Shown here in pieces: positions 24,173-37,500 of a stretch of DNA of 64,000 nucleotides. The notes beneath the pieces were generated by a model. The model did not search any database and was not told where the DNA came from. It saw only the letters and a program-made list of their open reading frames with translations. Origin of the DNA: Cordia subcordata. Taxonomy: Eukaryota > Streptophyta > Magnoliopsida > Boraginales > Cordiaceae. Position numbers and translations under genes: made by a program. How positions within the stretch are numbered: position 1 is the first letter of the stretch; each line of letters starts with the position of its first letter. Location of the stretch: NCBI GenBank assembly GCA_028554755.1, contig JAPTOF010000003.1, positions 12,188,001 to 12,252,000 of the forward strand, written 5' to 3'.

Positions 24173-24393
24173 AAGAGAAGCCGAAAATTTGAAGGACTAG
24201 TAGTTAAGTTTACTCCTGTGAGAAGTCAAAAACAAAACAGCAGGCAAATGAAAACGAGGTTTTAAACTTTTTGTTGCGTCAAAATGGAACTTGGACCATT
24301 TTCGTACGAGAGGGAGATGATGGTGGTGCAATTCGATACATAAAGTAAAAGGAAAAGTTCCAGTCGGGTTGCGTTTGTTTTCACTGGAAAAAG

Positions 24394-24610
24394 AAACCCC
24401 CTTTTCGATCTGCTTCATTTGAAGCCAATAAAACACTGGTCTTGCAAAGAGGGGGACAGGCCAAACAAGGCATAAACCTGTTTTTGTCCATTCACACTTT
24501 CGATATGATCTGTAAGTAAAATATCTGTACAGAGATTCTTCTTTTCCGATGATTTTTTTAGTTTCTTGACTGTTGATCAATGTAAAAGTGTTTTTGAATT
24601 ATGGGTAAAA

Positions 24611-24644
<34 letters not shown>

Positions 24645-24970
24645 CAATTTCGATATGATCTGTAAGTAAAATATCTGTACAGAGATTCTTCTTTTCCGAT
24701 GAATTTTTTAGTTTCTTGACTGTTGATCAATGTAAAAGTGTTTTTGAATAAACCCCCTTTTCGATCTGCTTCATTTGAAGCCAATAAAACACTGGTCTTG
24801 CAAAGAGGGGGACAGGCCAAACAAGGCATAAACCTGTTTTTGTCCATTCACACTTTCGATATGATCTGTAAGTAAAATATCTGTACAGAGATTCTTCTTT
24901 TCCGATGATTTTTTTAGTTTCTTGACTGTTGATCAATGTAAAAGTGTTTTTGAATTATGGGTAAAATCTT
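24394..24970 (+). repeat. Segmental triplication upstream of the apyrase gene
   Basis: Unit 1 (24394-24612) and unit 3 (24750-24970) are near-identical, about 220 bp, running from AAACCCCCTTTTCGATC to ATGGGTAAAATCT. A partial unit 2 (24641-24749) repeats the right half from TTCGATATGATCTG to GTGTTTTTGAA. A (TA)n run at 24612-24641 separates units 1 and 2, and a TA plus (GA)n run follows unit 3. Confidence 0.93.
24612..24641. repeat. (TA)n microsatellite
   Basis: About 15 TA dinucleotides sit between copies 1 and 2 of the triplicated segment. A shorter TA run followed by (GA)n is at about 24971-25000. Confidence 0.95.
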
Positions 24971-26292
24971 TATATATATATAGAGAGAGAGAGAGAGAGA
25001 TCTGGGAGTTTGGATCCCTCTTGATAACTGCTCTTCTGTTACATTTTATTTATGAATGGAGGTTTAATTAATCTACAAGTCTGGTGAATAGTAGTAGGAT
25101 ATGGGAAAGGTAGATTTATGCAACCTTATACTTAGTTACAGAGCACTTGAATCGAGACGAATTATTCAACAGATGAGTGGTTGACAAAGAGTAAAGCTTG
25201 TCTTATACATGGTATTTTTTGTGTGGAGAGTTTGTTTGTTTTCTAATCAGTGTAGCAGTGTTTCTTTTGGTGTGTGAAATTGTCCTAGCAGTGTGTGTTG
25301 TTAATTGTTCTGTGGATATTCTTTTAATAGAAGGACTTTGCTTCAGTATAATGTTTTATTGCTTCTGATTAAGTCTTGGTGCCTAATTCTGTATACTTGT
25401 GTTATGTTTCCACACAAAATGCTTGACTAACTTGGCATTGAATTTTAATTACTTGAACTTGCACTGCAAACGTTGTGCTAGACTCAACATTTCTGCTTTT
25501 GTTTTCAATTTTTCTCTTTTAGACAAAAAGACGGACGGAAGGAGGGAGGGAGAAGAAGGGGGGGGGGGGGCGGTGTTGTTGCATCAACTTATTGTCAGTC
25601 TCATCAACTGATCTGGAGGACTATAGAGATTGATATTTGTACATCTCGCACCTGGAACTTCACGAGGGTTTGCCGTATTTTTTGGTGTTAAAATGACTGA
25701 CAAAATTAATTTTGATGTTTAAGCAGTAAATAGGAAGAAGTGTACGGACTTCGCCATTATGATAAACTTGATGTAGTTATATGTTGCTTCTTGAAATGTG
25801 ATCTTACAGACTTATTTTCATAGACTGTTCGGGGTCAATGAGGGAGTTCACTCAAAATCATTCCGTAAGAGCTAATGCTGCTAGTTTCCTTGATCCCAGT
25901 GTTCCTTTTCAATATGCTTGATTAGTGAGAATTTCTAGATTTTTTTAGTAGGTTCAGTTACACTAACTAATGCCATCTTTGCATCAGCTTATAGAAAATA
26001 TTATATACTGGAGCCTCTTGACCTCGCCATTTCAGACGGTTTAGAATCTGGACATTGACTTGTCATTTTGGGGCGACCTTATGGTATAATAATGTCATTA
26101 AATTGTTGATTCCGTTGAGTTGCTAATCTTATCACGTGGTTCTGCAGGATCAGCTAATTCCCTTGGAAAGTTGCAACTAGCAGACAGTCCTACTGATGAA
26201 TCATAATTAATTATTTCCCTGTTCTATGATAAAGCATATCTCATGGATCAATATTAAGCGAACAACTCTGCCTCTTGTGAGTTTTTGCAAGT
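24971..26292 (+). promoter_or_regulatory. Putative 5' UTR / leader intron region of the apyrase gene
   Basis: A GAGAGA run (about 24982-25000) of the kind common in plant 5' leaders is followed about 1.1 kb later by a good acceptor, TTCTGCAG ending at 26147. The ATG at 26293 has stops upstream in its frame. A 5' UTR intron ending at 26147 is inferred; the donor and the transcription start were not determined. A poly-G run lies at about 25559-25570. Confidence 0.4.
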
Positions 26293-29147
26293 ATGGTATA
26301 CAGTAGGGTTGCTCAAATTGTTTCTGCTGCAGCAACTCGTTTCTCAGCAAAGTCCTCCAGCACTCCATATGTGTCACCTGGCTTGCCCCCTTTACCAGGT
26401 TCTCCTGGGGAAAAGAATTTTTTGAGACTTTCATCATCCCTGCAAGATTTTTCCACGTATAACCAACTAGACCCAGAAGGTGGTTTTAACCTTCCAATCC
26501 CAAGGAATTCAAATAATGAAAAGCAGCCTATTTTGTGGAGAGAAAATGCTGGATCAAGTTTTTCCAAGGAGAAATTACCACCTGGAATCCCAAAACAGAG
26601 GAAATGGATGCGTGTAATCCTAACACTCGTTTGCCTACTGTTGGTTGCTATCCTTTTGTATGCATCGCATTTTTTGTATTTTAGTTGGTCACAAGGGGCA
26701 TTAAAGTACTATGTTGTTCTTGACTGTGGTAGCACTGGAACTCGCATTTATGTATATCAGGCGTCTATTAATCACAATAAAGATAGCAGTCTTCCGATTT
26801 TGTTGAGACCATTGCCTGAAGGTCCTCTTAGAAAATCCAGTTCACAAATTGGGCGGGCTTACAACCGAATGGAGACAGAGCCTGGGTTTGATAAATTGGT
26901 TCACAACATTTCCGGTCTTAGGGGTGCAATTAAACCACTCGTGCAATGGGCAGAGAAGCAGATCCCCAAGAATGCGCACAAGGAAACATCCCTATTTCTT
27001 TATGCTACAGCTGGACTTCGCAGGCTGCCAAAGTCAGACTCAGAATGGCTTCTCAATAATGCTTGGTCCATCCTTAAAAACTCACCTTTTGTTTGTAAGA
27101 GAGAATGGATGAAGATTATCAGTGGCATGGAGGAGGCATACTATGGATGGATAGCTTTAAATTATTATAACGGTACATTGGGAGCTATCCCTGATAGAAA
27201 AACTCTTGGTGCACTTGACTTGGGTGGCTCGTCATTGCAGGTGACGTTTGAGGGCAAGGCAGATAACAATGATGAAACCAGCTTAAGGCTGAGTATAGGT
27301 AAGGTTAACCATCATTTAAGTGCCTACTCTATATCAGGGTATGGTTTGAATGATGCCTTTGACAAATCTGTGGTTCACCTTGTGAAGAGGCTTCCTCAGA
27401 TTACTAATGCATATCTACTTAGTGGAAAGGTCGAAATTAGGCATCCTTGCTTAAATTTGGGTTATAAGAAGCAGTACATCTGCTCCCATTGTACTTCTGT
27501 TCTTCAAGAAGGTGGAAGCCGAACTGCCGAAGCTAAAACCTTGGGTAAAGGGGGAAAACCTGGAGTTTCTATTCAGCTTGTTGGTGCTTCAAATTGGGAA
27601 GAATGCAGGGCTCTTGCCAAAGTTGCCGTGAATTTATCTGAATGGTCAGACCAAAGTCCGGGAATGGATTGCGAGTTGCAGCCATGTGCTCTTTCAGAAA
27701 ATTTATCTCGCCCTTATGGCAAGTTCTATGCTATGTCTGGCTTCTATGTAGTGTATCGTTTTTTTAACTTGACCTCTGAGGCTGCACTTGATGATGTTTT
27801 AAAAGAAGGCCAGGAATTTTGTGAAAAAACTTGGGATGATGCAAAGAATAGTGTTCCACCTCAGCCGTTTATAGAACAGTATTGTTTTAGAGCTCCATAC
27901 ATTGTTCTTCTGCTGAGAGATGGATTGCATATAGCAGATAGTGATGTGACTATTGGTTCTGGAAGCATTACTTGGACACTTGGAGTTGCTTTATTGGAAG
28001 CTGGAAAGGCAGTTTCAATCAGGACGTTTTTCCACAGCTATGAGATATTGAAGATGAAAATAAATCCAGTTATTCTTTTTGGTGTTTTGTTTATTTCTTT
28101 GTTTATTCTACTCTGCACATTATTTTGCATTGGCAGTTCAACATCAAAGTACTTCCGCAGGCCATATCTTCCCCTGTTCAGGCATAATAGTGCTTCAAGC
28201 ACTCCTGTTCTCAACATTCCAGCTCCTTTTCGGTTTCAGCGTTGGAGTCCTATTAGTTCAGGTAGAATATTCAGAGTACTTCTGATTTCTGCTTTTCCTC
28301 TTATTCCTTACTATTTATTTATTATTCTTGTTCTTCTTTTCTCTTTTACATGGGGGTTGGGAGCAGGGGTCTCAACCGATGATGGATTTATTTTTTCACT
28401 TGGAAGAGATAACGCTATATCTTTGTTTTCCCTTTGAGTTGATTTTCTACTAGTGATGGAGAAATAATTCATTTAGTCTGCATACTGGTTGAAAAGACAG
28501 CACTGAGTATGAAGAAACCTGCCGTTTTAACTGAAACGTTTAAACCACTTTGTTTTCTTTCTTCTTGAGCATTATTTCTGGATATCTGGATTATTGGAAT
28601 ATAACTAGGAGCTTCTTCATTTGACAGAAGGCAGAGTTAGGATGGACATTTACATTTTTGTTAAGTGGATATACAATGCCTATTGGCTATGGGAGAAAGG
28701 TGTCTTGTTCAGACTTCTCTTCACCCTGTACCATTTCTTTTTAAGTTGCGCTGTCATACCGAAACTTTCTGTGTTTGTTATCTTCCTTTATTTCCTTGTA
28801 ATCATCTCCACATAGCTTTCTCGTAAATTACCTTCTGAGACAGCAATTATGGCATTTCAGGGGATGGAAGAGTTAAGATGCCACTAAGTCCAACAATTGC
28901 TAATGCACGACCTAACCCATTCAACAGCAGTGGCATCCAGCTCACACAATCTTCTTTGTACCGATCGTCTACTGGTGTAGCACATAGTTATTCATCTGAC
29001 AGTTTGCGGCAAATGCAATTCGACAGTAGTAACATCGGTTCATTCTGGACACCCCATGGAAGTCAGATGCGCCTTCAGAGCAGGAGGTCGCAATCTAGAG
29101 AAGATCTTAATTCTTCGCTGGCTGAGGCCCATTTGGCGAAGATTTGA
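26293..29147 (+). CDS. APY7: Apyrase 7-type nucleoside phosphatase (GDA1/CD39 family)
   Basis: It is predicted to hydrolyse nucleoside tri- and diphosphates at an endomembrane or membrane site. Exons are 26293-28261 and 28861-29147 (donor G|GTAGAA, acceptor TTTCAG|GG), giving 751 aa, close to Arabidopsis APY7. A cytosolic N-tail is followed by a membrane segment (about residues 107-130). The apyrase conserved regions follow: VVLDCGSTGTRIYVY (141-155), YATAGLRRL (237-245), ISGMEEAYYGW (276-286), ALDLGGSSLQ (308-317) and YAMSGFYVVYRFF (about 478-490). A second membrane segment is near 589-613 and is followed by a Ser/Arg-rich tail with SRRSQSREDL. The ATG at 26293 is the first in frame, and the N-terminus (MVYSRVAQIVSAAATRF) matches the family pattern. 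Nothing is broken. The symbol is by recognised similarity to the plant APY7 group. Confidence 0.93.
28262..28860 (+). other. Intron of the apyrase gene with an in-frame extension
   Basis: It is bounded by GTAGAA and TTTCAG. If unspliced, the frame runs 58 codons into the intron and encodes a strongly hydrophobic stretch (VLLISAFPLIPYYLFIILVL) before a TGA at 28435. Splicing instead gives the conserved Ser/Arg-rich tail. Confidence 0.8.
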
Positions 29148-31572
29148 AAGCTGTCTTTTAATCCTGATTTGGCTTACTTAATATCATGGAGAGTATACAA
29201 TACAATTCGGCGTGCTAGAGAAAATGCCATGTCTAGCTGTGCGTTTCTGGGAGTATATGTCTCTTGTTTGTGAGAGGCAACTTTTCAGGTGGATCCTTTA
29301 TGACCTCTATGACGCAGGGAAGAACTTCCTCCACTGTCGGCTACTTGGGATGTGTGGAACAGGCATTAATCAGTACATCAGTGAAGAGACTGCAAGACGA
29401 TTTTAGTCTTGTCGTAGAACAGCCTAAATCTCTTTTCTGGGACTGAAATTTGTGATTTGATCGGTGAACCCGTATAAATCTGACTACTATAAGCCATTCC
29501 AGCGTTTCTAAAGCTTCAAGATGGTGCTGCATGGAGACTGTTATTTTAACTGTTTTAGAACCATGGAAGATCTTGAACCCATAGCATTAGTGTGCAACCA
29601 ACTTTTCCTAAAAGTTAAGCTGGAGCTGACCCTCTATGACTCCATCAGAAGACATGCTGCCTTAAGTTTTGGAATCATCATTGTATGTCATTGTTCAGTG
29701 AAAATGTTCCCAATGACATTCGTAATTTTCTCAATTAAAATATTTATTCTCCGTTGGGTCATTTTCCTGTATTCTTTATTTTTCTTTTTCCTTGTGTCGT
29801 TATTAAAATACGTCCTGTTTTTGAAATATATACGAATTTGTCATGAATCGGGAGAATAACATTGAGGCTAAATAGGAGAAGGCTGTATCCTCTTTTGTCT
29901 GGTTTATTTATATTCACCACATGACAAGGAACTTGTTAAATATCCAAGTATCGCTAATGACAGAACACTATGTTCCACGTTTGTCACATTTTTTTTTGGC
30001 TAAATTCGAACGTAAACAGCGTATAATTTGTAATACAACTTTTTCCTTTTAACTTAATTGACATTATTAGCTGTATACAACCAAGACAAAAGAAAACACA
30101 GCTTTCTCCTCTTGAGTAATCTAAAAAATTTTAGTTCTACACAGCTATTAGTTGTATACAACGTTTAGCATCTGTAGATTTAGACTCCTTCACCCCTCTC
30201 AACCACAAAAAAGCTTGACGCTTAAAAAATAATTCAAGTGGTTAAAATTTCTTCTTAAAAAAGTGATGACTTGATTTGAATTTCATGAAGAGCAAAAAAT
30301 TAAATTGAGGGTGAAGAAATTTTTCTTGGGGGGGGGGGGGGGAGGGGGAGAGGTTTAAGAAAAGAAAAGACCACGAAAAAACTGAGTACTCACAAAATTG
30401 GAAGGAAATGAACCGATTTCAGGGAAAGCAAATTGGGAGAGCGCTTTTAACATGAGAACCAATATATTTGCACTCGCCGATATGGCCAACAAAGTTGCTG
30501 GCGGAGCTCTAGTTCCAAACTCACAAAGCACGGTTCTCCAATAAATGTAAAAGGATATAAACAGATTTTCAACATTTATTAACATTTATTAGCATGTCCC
30601 AAGTGGTGTCACTTTATTCCAAACTTTTCTCTTCGCTTGATGCCTCATCTCATCTTTATACATGCGTATGTGTGTGTGTTCTTTGGGAGGTAACAGATCC
30701 AAGAGTATATTTGCACAGGTTTGGTGGTGTGCATTGACGGTGAAAGTGACTAGGGTTGATTGGAGGAGAAGGGGGGGGGGGTGGAACTTCTTTTAAAACT
30801 AATAAAAAAAATTACCTTTTAAATTTGCTATTTCTTTTATTATATCCTAATATTGATTTAATAAAAAGGACTAATATTATCACTTTTTGTAATATTGAAT
30901 ATTAGTTGTATTACTTTTGTAACATTAGAAATCTAATTATCTCAATTTTTGGAAAATGTGAGACTAGTTGTGAGTTGTGTCACTTTTATAATAATGAGAA
31001 CTAAATTGAAACAATGAGCCAACAATAGAAACCCATACTGAAATTTGCCCCTAACATATTCTGAAAAAAATTAAAAGTGCATCAGTTATAAAATCTCGTT
31101 TTTCTAGCATGAATTACATTTGAAGCCACATTGTAAAGCAACTACGGAGCTCACAACACCGTATTAACTCCTCATATTTCATTCTTCTAACAAAAGTTAC
31201 TACAGTTCAAAGAGAAGCTCACAACATACTCCTCATATTTCATTCTTCCAACAAAAGAACAAAAGTTACTACAGTTCAAAGAGAATCGACTTCTCAGTGT
31301 TGAGCGAAATCGACAGATCTAAAACGAGCTGTAGCGTGTACAAGAGCGAACAGCTCTGAGGATCAGATTCCACCCGTACTCCTATCACTCAAGATTTGAA
31401 ATGTACCGTTCACCATCCAAGCACAACGAAAAGTTAACTTGTGCACGCTATTAAGCTTGATAAAACCTTAATTGCAAGGAGGAATTGCTGAATGATTTGG
31501 GTATAAGGTTATTATAGTAAGGCAATGCCAGATGGCGGGAAAAAGAATTGAGTTACTCAGGTGCGAGGTAAA
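29148..31572. other. 3' UTR of the apyrase gene and convergent intergenic region
   Basis: The first about 700 bp (to roughly 29850) probably is 3' UTR; AATTAAAATA near 29734 could serve as a weak polyadenylation signal. The rest is AT-rich with no gene seen. It holds long G runs (about 30330-30346 and 30771-30781) and a short duplication (CTCCTCATATTTCATTCTTC at about 31170 and 31230, followed by repeated TACTACAGTTCAAAGAGAA). Confidence 0.5.
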
Positions 31573-34500
31573 TTACAGCTCACTCTTGCCGGCCTGCGCA
31601 TCAACATTTCTTGGTGAGAAAAGCCATGTAAGCAGCTGTGTAAACTTACTGATTGGAGATATCTGCTCTTTTTCCACCTCTACATTGCAAAGCGTGTTAT
31701 AGTCATGCTTCAAGTGAGGAGCAGCAACTCTGTCCTGGAAAAAAGAAACGAAGCAGATTAGACAAAAAATACTTTCATCTTCACTCTGAAGCACATTTAA
31801 CAGAAAAGACATTCATTTTCGTGAAGGACATTTGAAGTACATAGGAAAGTACCTTGAACACCTCATATGGACAGATGGCAGAACCGTTGCAGCCCTGTGC
31901 ATGAGAATTAACCAAACTATAAGATAAGATAATTGGAGCATGCTAGACATTTAACGTATGCATGTACTCGATAATGTATATATCCTTTAGCTTGGGGGGG
32001 GGGGTGGGAAGGAAAACAAGAGAAAGGAGCACAAGAACTCGGACAGACAATTGACAATAATGACTGGCATGAACAAGGGAACAAATGGGAGCCCCAAATC
32101 AAAAACAAAGTAAAAAAGCAAGAGTCTAATAGAGGGGTTCACTTTAAGCTTTAAGAGTTGGGAGCAGAAATGACTAAAAGAGACCATCCAAAATACATGT
32201 GAAACGGCAAAGCAATAGCTACTCTTGAAAGACTGAGATGAAGTCAAAATTCAAAGCAATTGGTAGCACAATTGTATTATTTATTTGAAGAAGACATCTG
32301 TGCATCTTGACATCCTCTTGGTCTGTCAACCCAAAGAGCTTACCGGTACAGGGGTAGGATGTTCATTGTGAAGCACTTGCACTAAGTACTTGCTTGCATC
32401 ATTGGCTGGGCAGCTGTACAGGACTAAAATGTTATTCCCAGCAAAAGGTGCCACTGTACTGCCACGCCAATTCCTCCTTTGAGGTGGCTTAGGAGGGAGT
32501 TGTAAGGTTTGTTCCTTTTGTATCATGTCAAACTCTGACACAGTCGAGAGATGAAATCTTGTAAGACAACAATGAGGAGTTGCAACTGGAAAAAGATATA
32601 TCAAAGTCATCTGAGTTACCTGATCCTTCCAGAAAAAGTCCAATCAAACATGTAAATGGAAGCAGAGTTTCTGCATGAGCAAACCGTAAACTTGCCTTCT
32701 CATAACTCCCAGGTGCATCTCCTTCTACAAGCAAGCAGAGGAATTCATTTTCTGTATAAAATAACAACATTCTGAAAGCAGATGCCTCTTTGTCTAGGTG
32801 AAATTGTCAGTTCTGCAACAGGTCAACCTTTTTTATTCAACTCCGCATCAGCTTTTACTAAAATCAAGTACCAAATAGAAGCATAATCCTCATCTCCAGG
32901 AGAGTTTCAAATAGCTCAACACAGGAAGTGGCGAAAGATAACTTGCAGATACCCCACATATAACATACAAAAACAAGCGTCAATTGTGTGGTTTGGGGGA
33001 TTTTGTGCGGGGGAGGTTGGTATGAGGGCACACCTAATAGCAAGCAAAAAGTTTGTTGCATTGTTTAGACCAAGTTCTAGTTTTCTTTGACTATGCTTTT
33101 CATTCCCAAAAGACGCAGAATGATCTTGCTCTGCGAGATCATGTATAACATACAAAAACAAGCATCAATTGTGTGGTTTGGGGGGCTGCCCCGGGGGGGG
33201 GGGTGGTTGGTATGGGGGGATACCTAATAGCAAGCAAAAAGTTTGTTGCATTGTTTAGACCAAGTTCTAGTTTTCTCCGACTATGCTTTTCATTTCCAAA
33301 AGACTCAGAGTGATCTTGCTCCGCCAAATTAGCACTACATTAGCATTTCCTCTACACTTCAAAAACTATGAAGACAAAAACCTAGTTCATTCTAGTAAAA
33401 TGTTTGATACAAAAGCATACTCCTTTGCTTGGCCCATTTTATTTGCTTATGTTATTTTTCATATCAGATTCTTATGAAAACCCCAATATAAATTACTAGC
33501 ACTGAATAAAAGAATATATTGTTAAAGAATATTCTTTTACTGTTAAAGAATATTACCCTAAGTTCTCAAGAAAGACAGAAAGACAGATCAGTCTTTTACC
33601 TTCTTTAGCTTTAATTGCTTGCTCCATCGACTGAATAACATCTTTGAGCAAGGGTACTCCCATTCGGTAATTTAGAGAATTACCATATCCCTTCAATATA
33701 AACAACTCCAAATCATCCGTCCACTCCAACAGAGCGACCTACAAATTTCACAAATCAGTCATCATGGACAATAGGGATACTGTATCAAGTTACAATTATG
33801 TACTGAACATGAACATAAACCTTTCTATAGATTATTAGCCATTACACTATTCACAACACCAAAACAACAAAGCATTGGAAGTGTCTATTTTTATGTTAGC
33901 CCAGTAAGATTCCTCACGAAAATGAACCACAACCCAATGAGAGAGAGAAGGGCAGGGGCTGGAGTATAAGGTGAGCACCCAAGAACATAACAAGTTCAAA
34001 GTACCTCAGAGGCAGTGAACAGAGCACACGCTTGCTCAGTCAGGTCCAGTAGGGATGCTTCCTGCCATGGAAGTTAATATGAATAAAACAAAATAGAGGG
34101 GAAAAAAGAACAAAATCATATAAAATTTATTGAGCATTTATCCAAATAGTATATTGGCAATGTTTACCTGTTTGCACAGAAACCATAGAGAACATACATC
34201 CTGCCTTGTAAAATTAAGCTCATAGCGACTAACAAATGTTTGGGTAATTTTATCGAGGATTGGTTCCTTAAGCTTATCAACTGCTGGTTCCTGACTTTTC
34301 CTGAAAGCCTGCATCCAAAAATTAGTGGCATCTTTCTTAAATAAATACTTACAACCACTTACACAAAAGCAAGTATTCCACAAGATATAGTTTCATAATT
34401 GTTTTCTCCTGCATAAGCTACATCATGTTTCAAAAAATGGCTCACTATTGTTAACTTCAGAAGCTGATATAGCAAAACTAGGAAATGAAGCAAGCAACTA

Positions 34501-37500
34501 ATTAGAGAAAGGAAATTCTATTGTGTAATATGAAGAGGTCAGTAACTAAAGAGCTGGCACCAGAGAAATTTTGGACTAGATTAGTTCTATAAGATGCTCA
34601 TGACATAATAAATAATCCCTTGCAGTAAACAGATTATCTCAGAGAGATGTTGAACTAGTGTCTCCTATGACTCCCCTTCTGGATCAGATGGAACTTTGTG
34701 AATGTCTCTTTTCTCTCAAAAGTGCCAATGACAATATAAGTATCCTTCAGATATATCAGGAGGGTCTACATCTCCTAAATCAAAATTAAGATTCTCCAGA
34801 GATCTCAAGAATCATTTCGGTTCGTTAAGAGGAAGAAAGAGATGTTAGGAGAACAATGTATTGTATTAAAATAATTATTCTAAACACCCTTTTATAGGGT
34901 TAAGTTACAATAAACAATGAACTACTTTCCGATGTGGGACAAACACTATAATTCTATCTCAATGCTCCCCCCTCAAACTGGAGCATATATATCATACATA
35001 TGTGTCCAGCTTGTTACAAATATATTCAACCCGAGGACCTCTTAAGAACTTGGGTGAAAAGGTCGGCCAACTAATCATTTGAACTAACGTGTAAAGTGAC
35101 GATCTCCTTGGCTAGTACTTTGTTTCTCACGAAATAACAATCAATCTCAATGTGTTTAATGCGTTCATGGAACACCGGATTTGAAGCAATGTACATGGCT
35201 GCCTGATTATCACAAACTAATTTCATAGGCTGAGAGCAATCCACCCCAATCTCCTCCACAGATACCCATATCAACTTGCAGGTGGTTAACCCCATAACTC
35301 TGTATTCAAACTTTGCACTAGAGCAAGCTACAATCATCAGCTTCTTGCTTTTACATGACACAAGATTGCCTTCAACAAAAATACGATTCCCAGAAGTGGA
35401 TCGTCTATCAACTGAACAACTTGCCCAAACTGCATCAAAATATCCAACAACATCAATGTGACACTGAAGAAGATATTTGGCGGGAGAGGATAACATTTCT
35501 CATTAATGATTGTAGATACTTCCCATTTTTATAGTTGTGGCACAGGGAGCCAACTACTACTAACTAACTAACAAACAATTAAACACATGCCAAAATACAA
35601 CACCTTAACTAACTGTACAGCTGGCAACTCTATTTGACTATTCTTAGTGCAGCTACTACATCATCACCACTCAAAATGTACTTGGTGAATCACCAAGAGC
35701 AGCTTGCTTCTCAAATATGTGAACTGCCTCTATGGGAGTGATTTGGTAAAAAGATCTGCAATCTGTTATGTGCTTGGAAGATAGCTCAATTGTGGATGCT
35801 TGTTACTAACTTGTTCCCTAATGAAGTGATAATCAATTTCTATGTGTTTTGTCCCGTCATGAAATACAGGATTGGCAGCCAAAGCTATAGCCGATTGATT
35901 ATCACAATAGAGCACAGGAGTAGGCACTAGCAGATAGAGATCTTGAAGCAAATAGGTCAACCAATTTAATTCTACAACTGCATTAGCCATGGCTCCATAC
36001 TCTGCCTTAGTGATGTTTCTAGCAACAGCAAGCTGTATTTTTGAACACCAAGAGATTAGGTTAGGGCCCACAAAAATAGAATACCCTGAAGTTGATTTCC
36101 TGCCCACTGGATTGGATGTCCAGTCTGAATCGGTATAGCAAAAGAGATGAAAGTTGCCCTTGACAAACCTAAGGCCCATAGCAGCAGTCCCTTGGATGTA
36201 TCTCAGACACTTCTTAAGTGCTTGAAAATCTCCTTGAGTAGGGGAGCGCATATGTTGGCATAGGTTATTAAGAGTAAACTGGAAAGCAGGCCTGGTCATG
36301 GTTAGATATTGTAATGCCACTATGATGCTTCAGAAATATGTAGGGTCAGGAAAGAGACTGAAAGACGCTATAGCGTAAGAATGTTCGAAGAAAGCAGGCA
36401 TTTGGATTGAATTACACTAAGCCACGCCAGTCTTCTTCAATAAATCAAGTGCATACTTTGTTTGATGGAGATTGCATCTGCAATTCTATGAGTTTCAAGC
36501 CCTAAGAAATAGGACAAAGGCCTTGGGTCCTTCATGGCAAATTGCTAACTCATAGCATTAATGAGAGACTGAATGTAGCCTGCAAAGCTACCTATCACAA
36601 TGTCATCAACAAAAAGAAGCATCGGAGTGAAATCTTGTGGTGTATGGTGAATAAATAAGGAGGAACATGTTTTGCTAGGATTAAAACCCTGTTGCAGTAA
36701 AAAGAGGTTAATTTGTGGAAGCAAGTCCTGGGATCTTGCTTTAGACCATAGAGAGACTTCTTGAGATGGCAGACCAAAGTAGGATAAGAAGTATCATCAA
36801 CCGCTGGAGGCTGTGTCATATAAACAGTCTCTGTTAGAAAGCCATGGAAAAAAGCATTTGAAATATCCATCTGTTTAATAGGTCATCATTGTTCAGTGCA
36901 AGAGACCATCCTTATAGTTTAAGGCTTGATGATAGGACTAAAGGTCTCTATATAGCCAAGTCCAGCTTTTTGAAGGAATCCTTTGGCCACAAGTTTGGCC
37001 TTATACCTAGACACAGAGCCATCAACATTTCTTTTAATTTTATACACTCATTTGTAGCCAATAGATGACCTGCCAGGAGATAGAGGTACTAGATCCCATG
37101 TCTTTTGATCGATAAGAGCCTGATACTCCTCTGCATAGCCTGCACCAGCATCTTCTTTGTAAGTAATTGGTTCTGTCAGGGGAGGATCAGCTACCAAAGA
37201 GTGCAATTGATACAATGGAAGAGGTAGTGAGCCTCTCTTTGATGTAGTCAACATGGGATGTGCCTTGGTAGTAATAGGGACAGGTTGCCCCCTTGTATTA
37301 AGGAAAAATTTGTAAAACATATAAACTTTGTCCTCACTGATCTGGTAAAAAGTATAAATATAGGTCCACTAAACCATTTCACCCAAAAAAGCTAACCTCC
37401 AAAATTGTGAGGTGATATAAAACAAAATATCATTTTGTTAAGTGTAGAGAGTTAGATAATATACTATGTGCTATTGTAATAAGTTTCCCTCCCACATTGG

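Noticed and set aside
24197..24580. Minus-strand frames of 127, 82 and 69 codons
   Set aside because: They resemble each other only because the DNA is triplicated; no domain, and they lie upstream of the apyrase gene.
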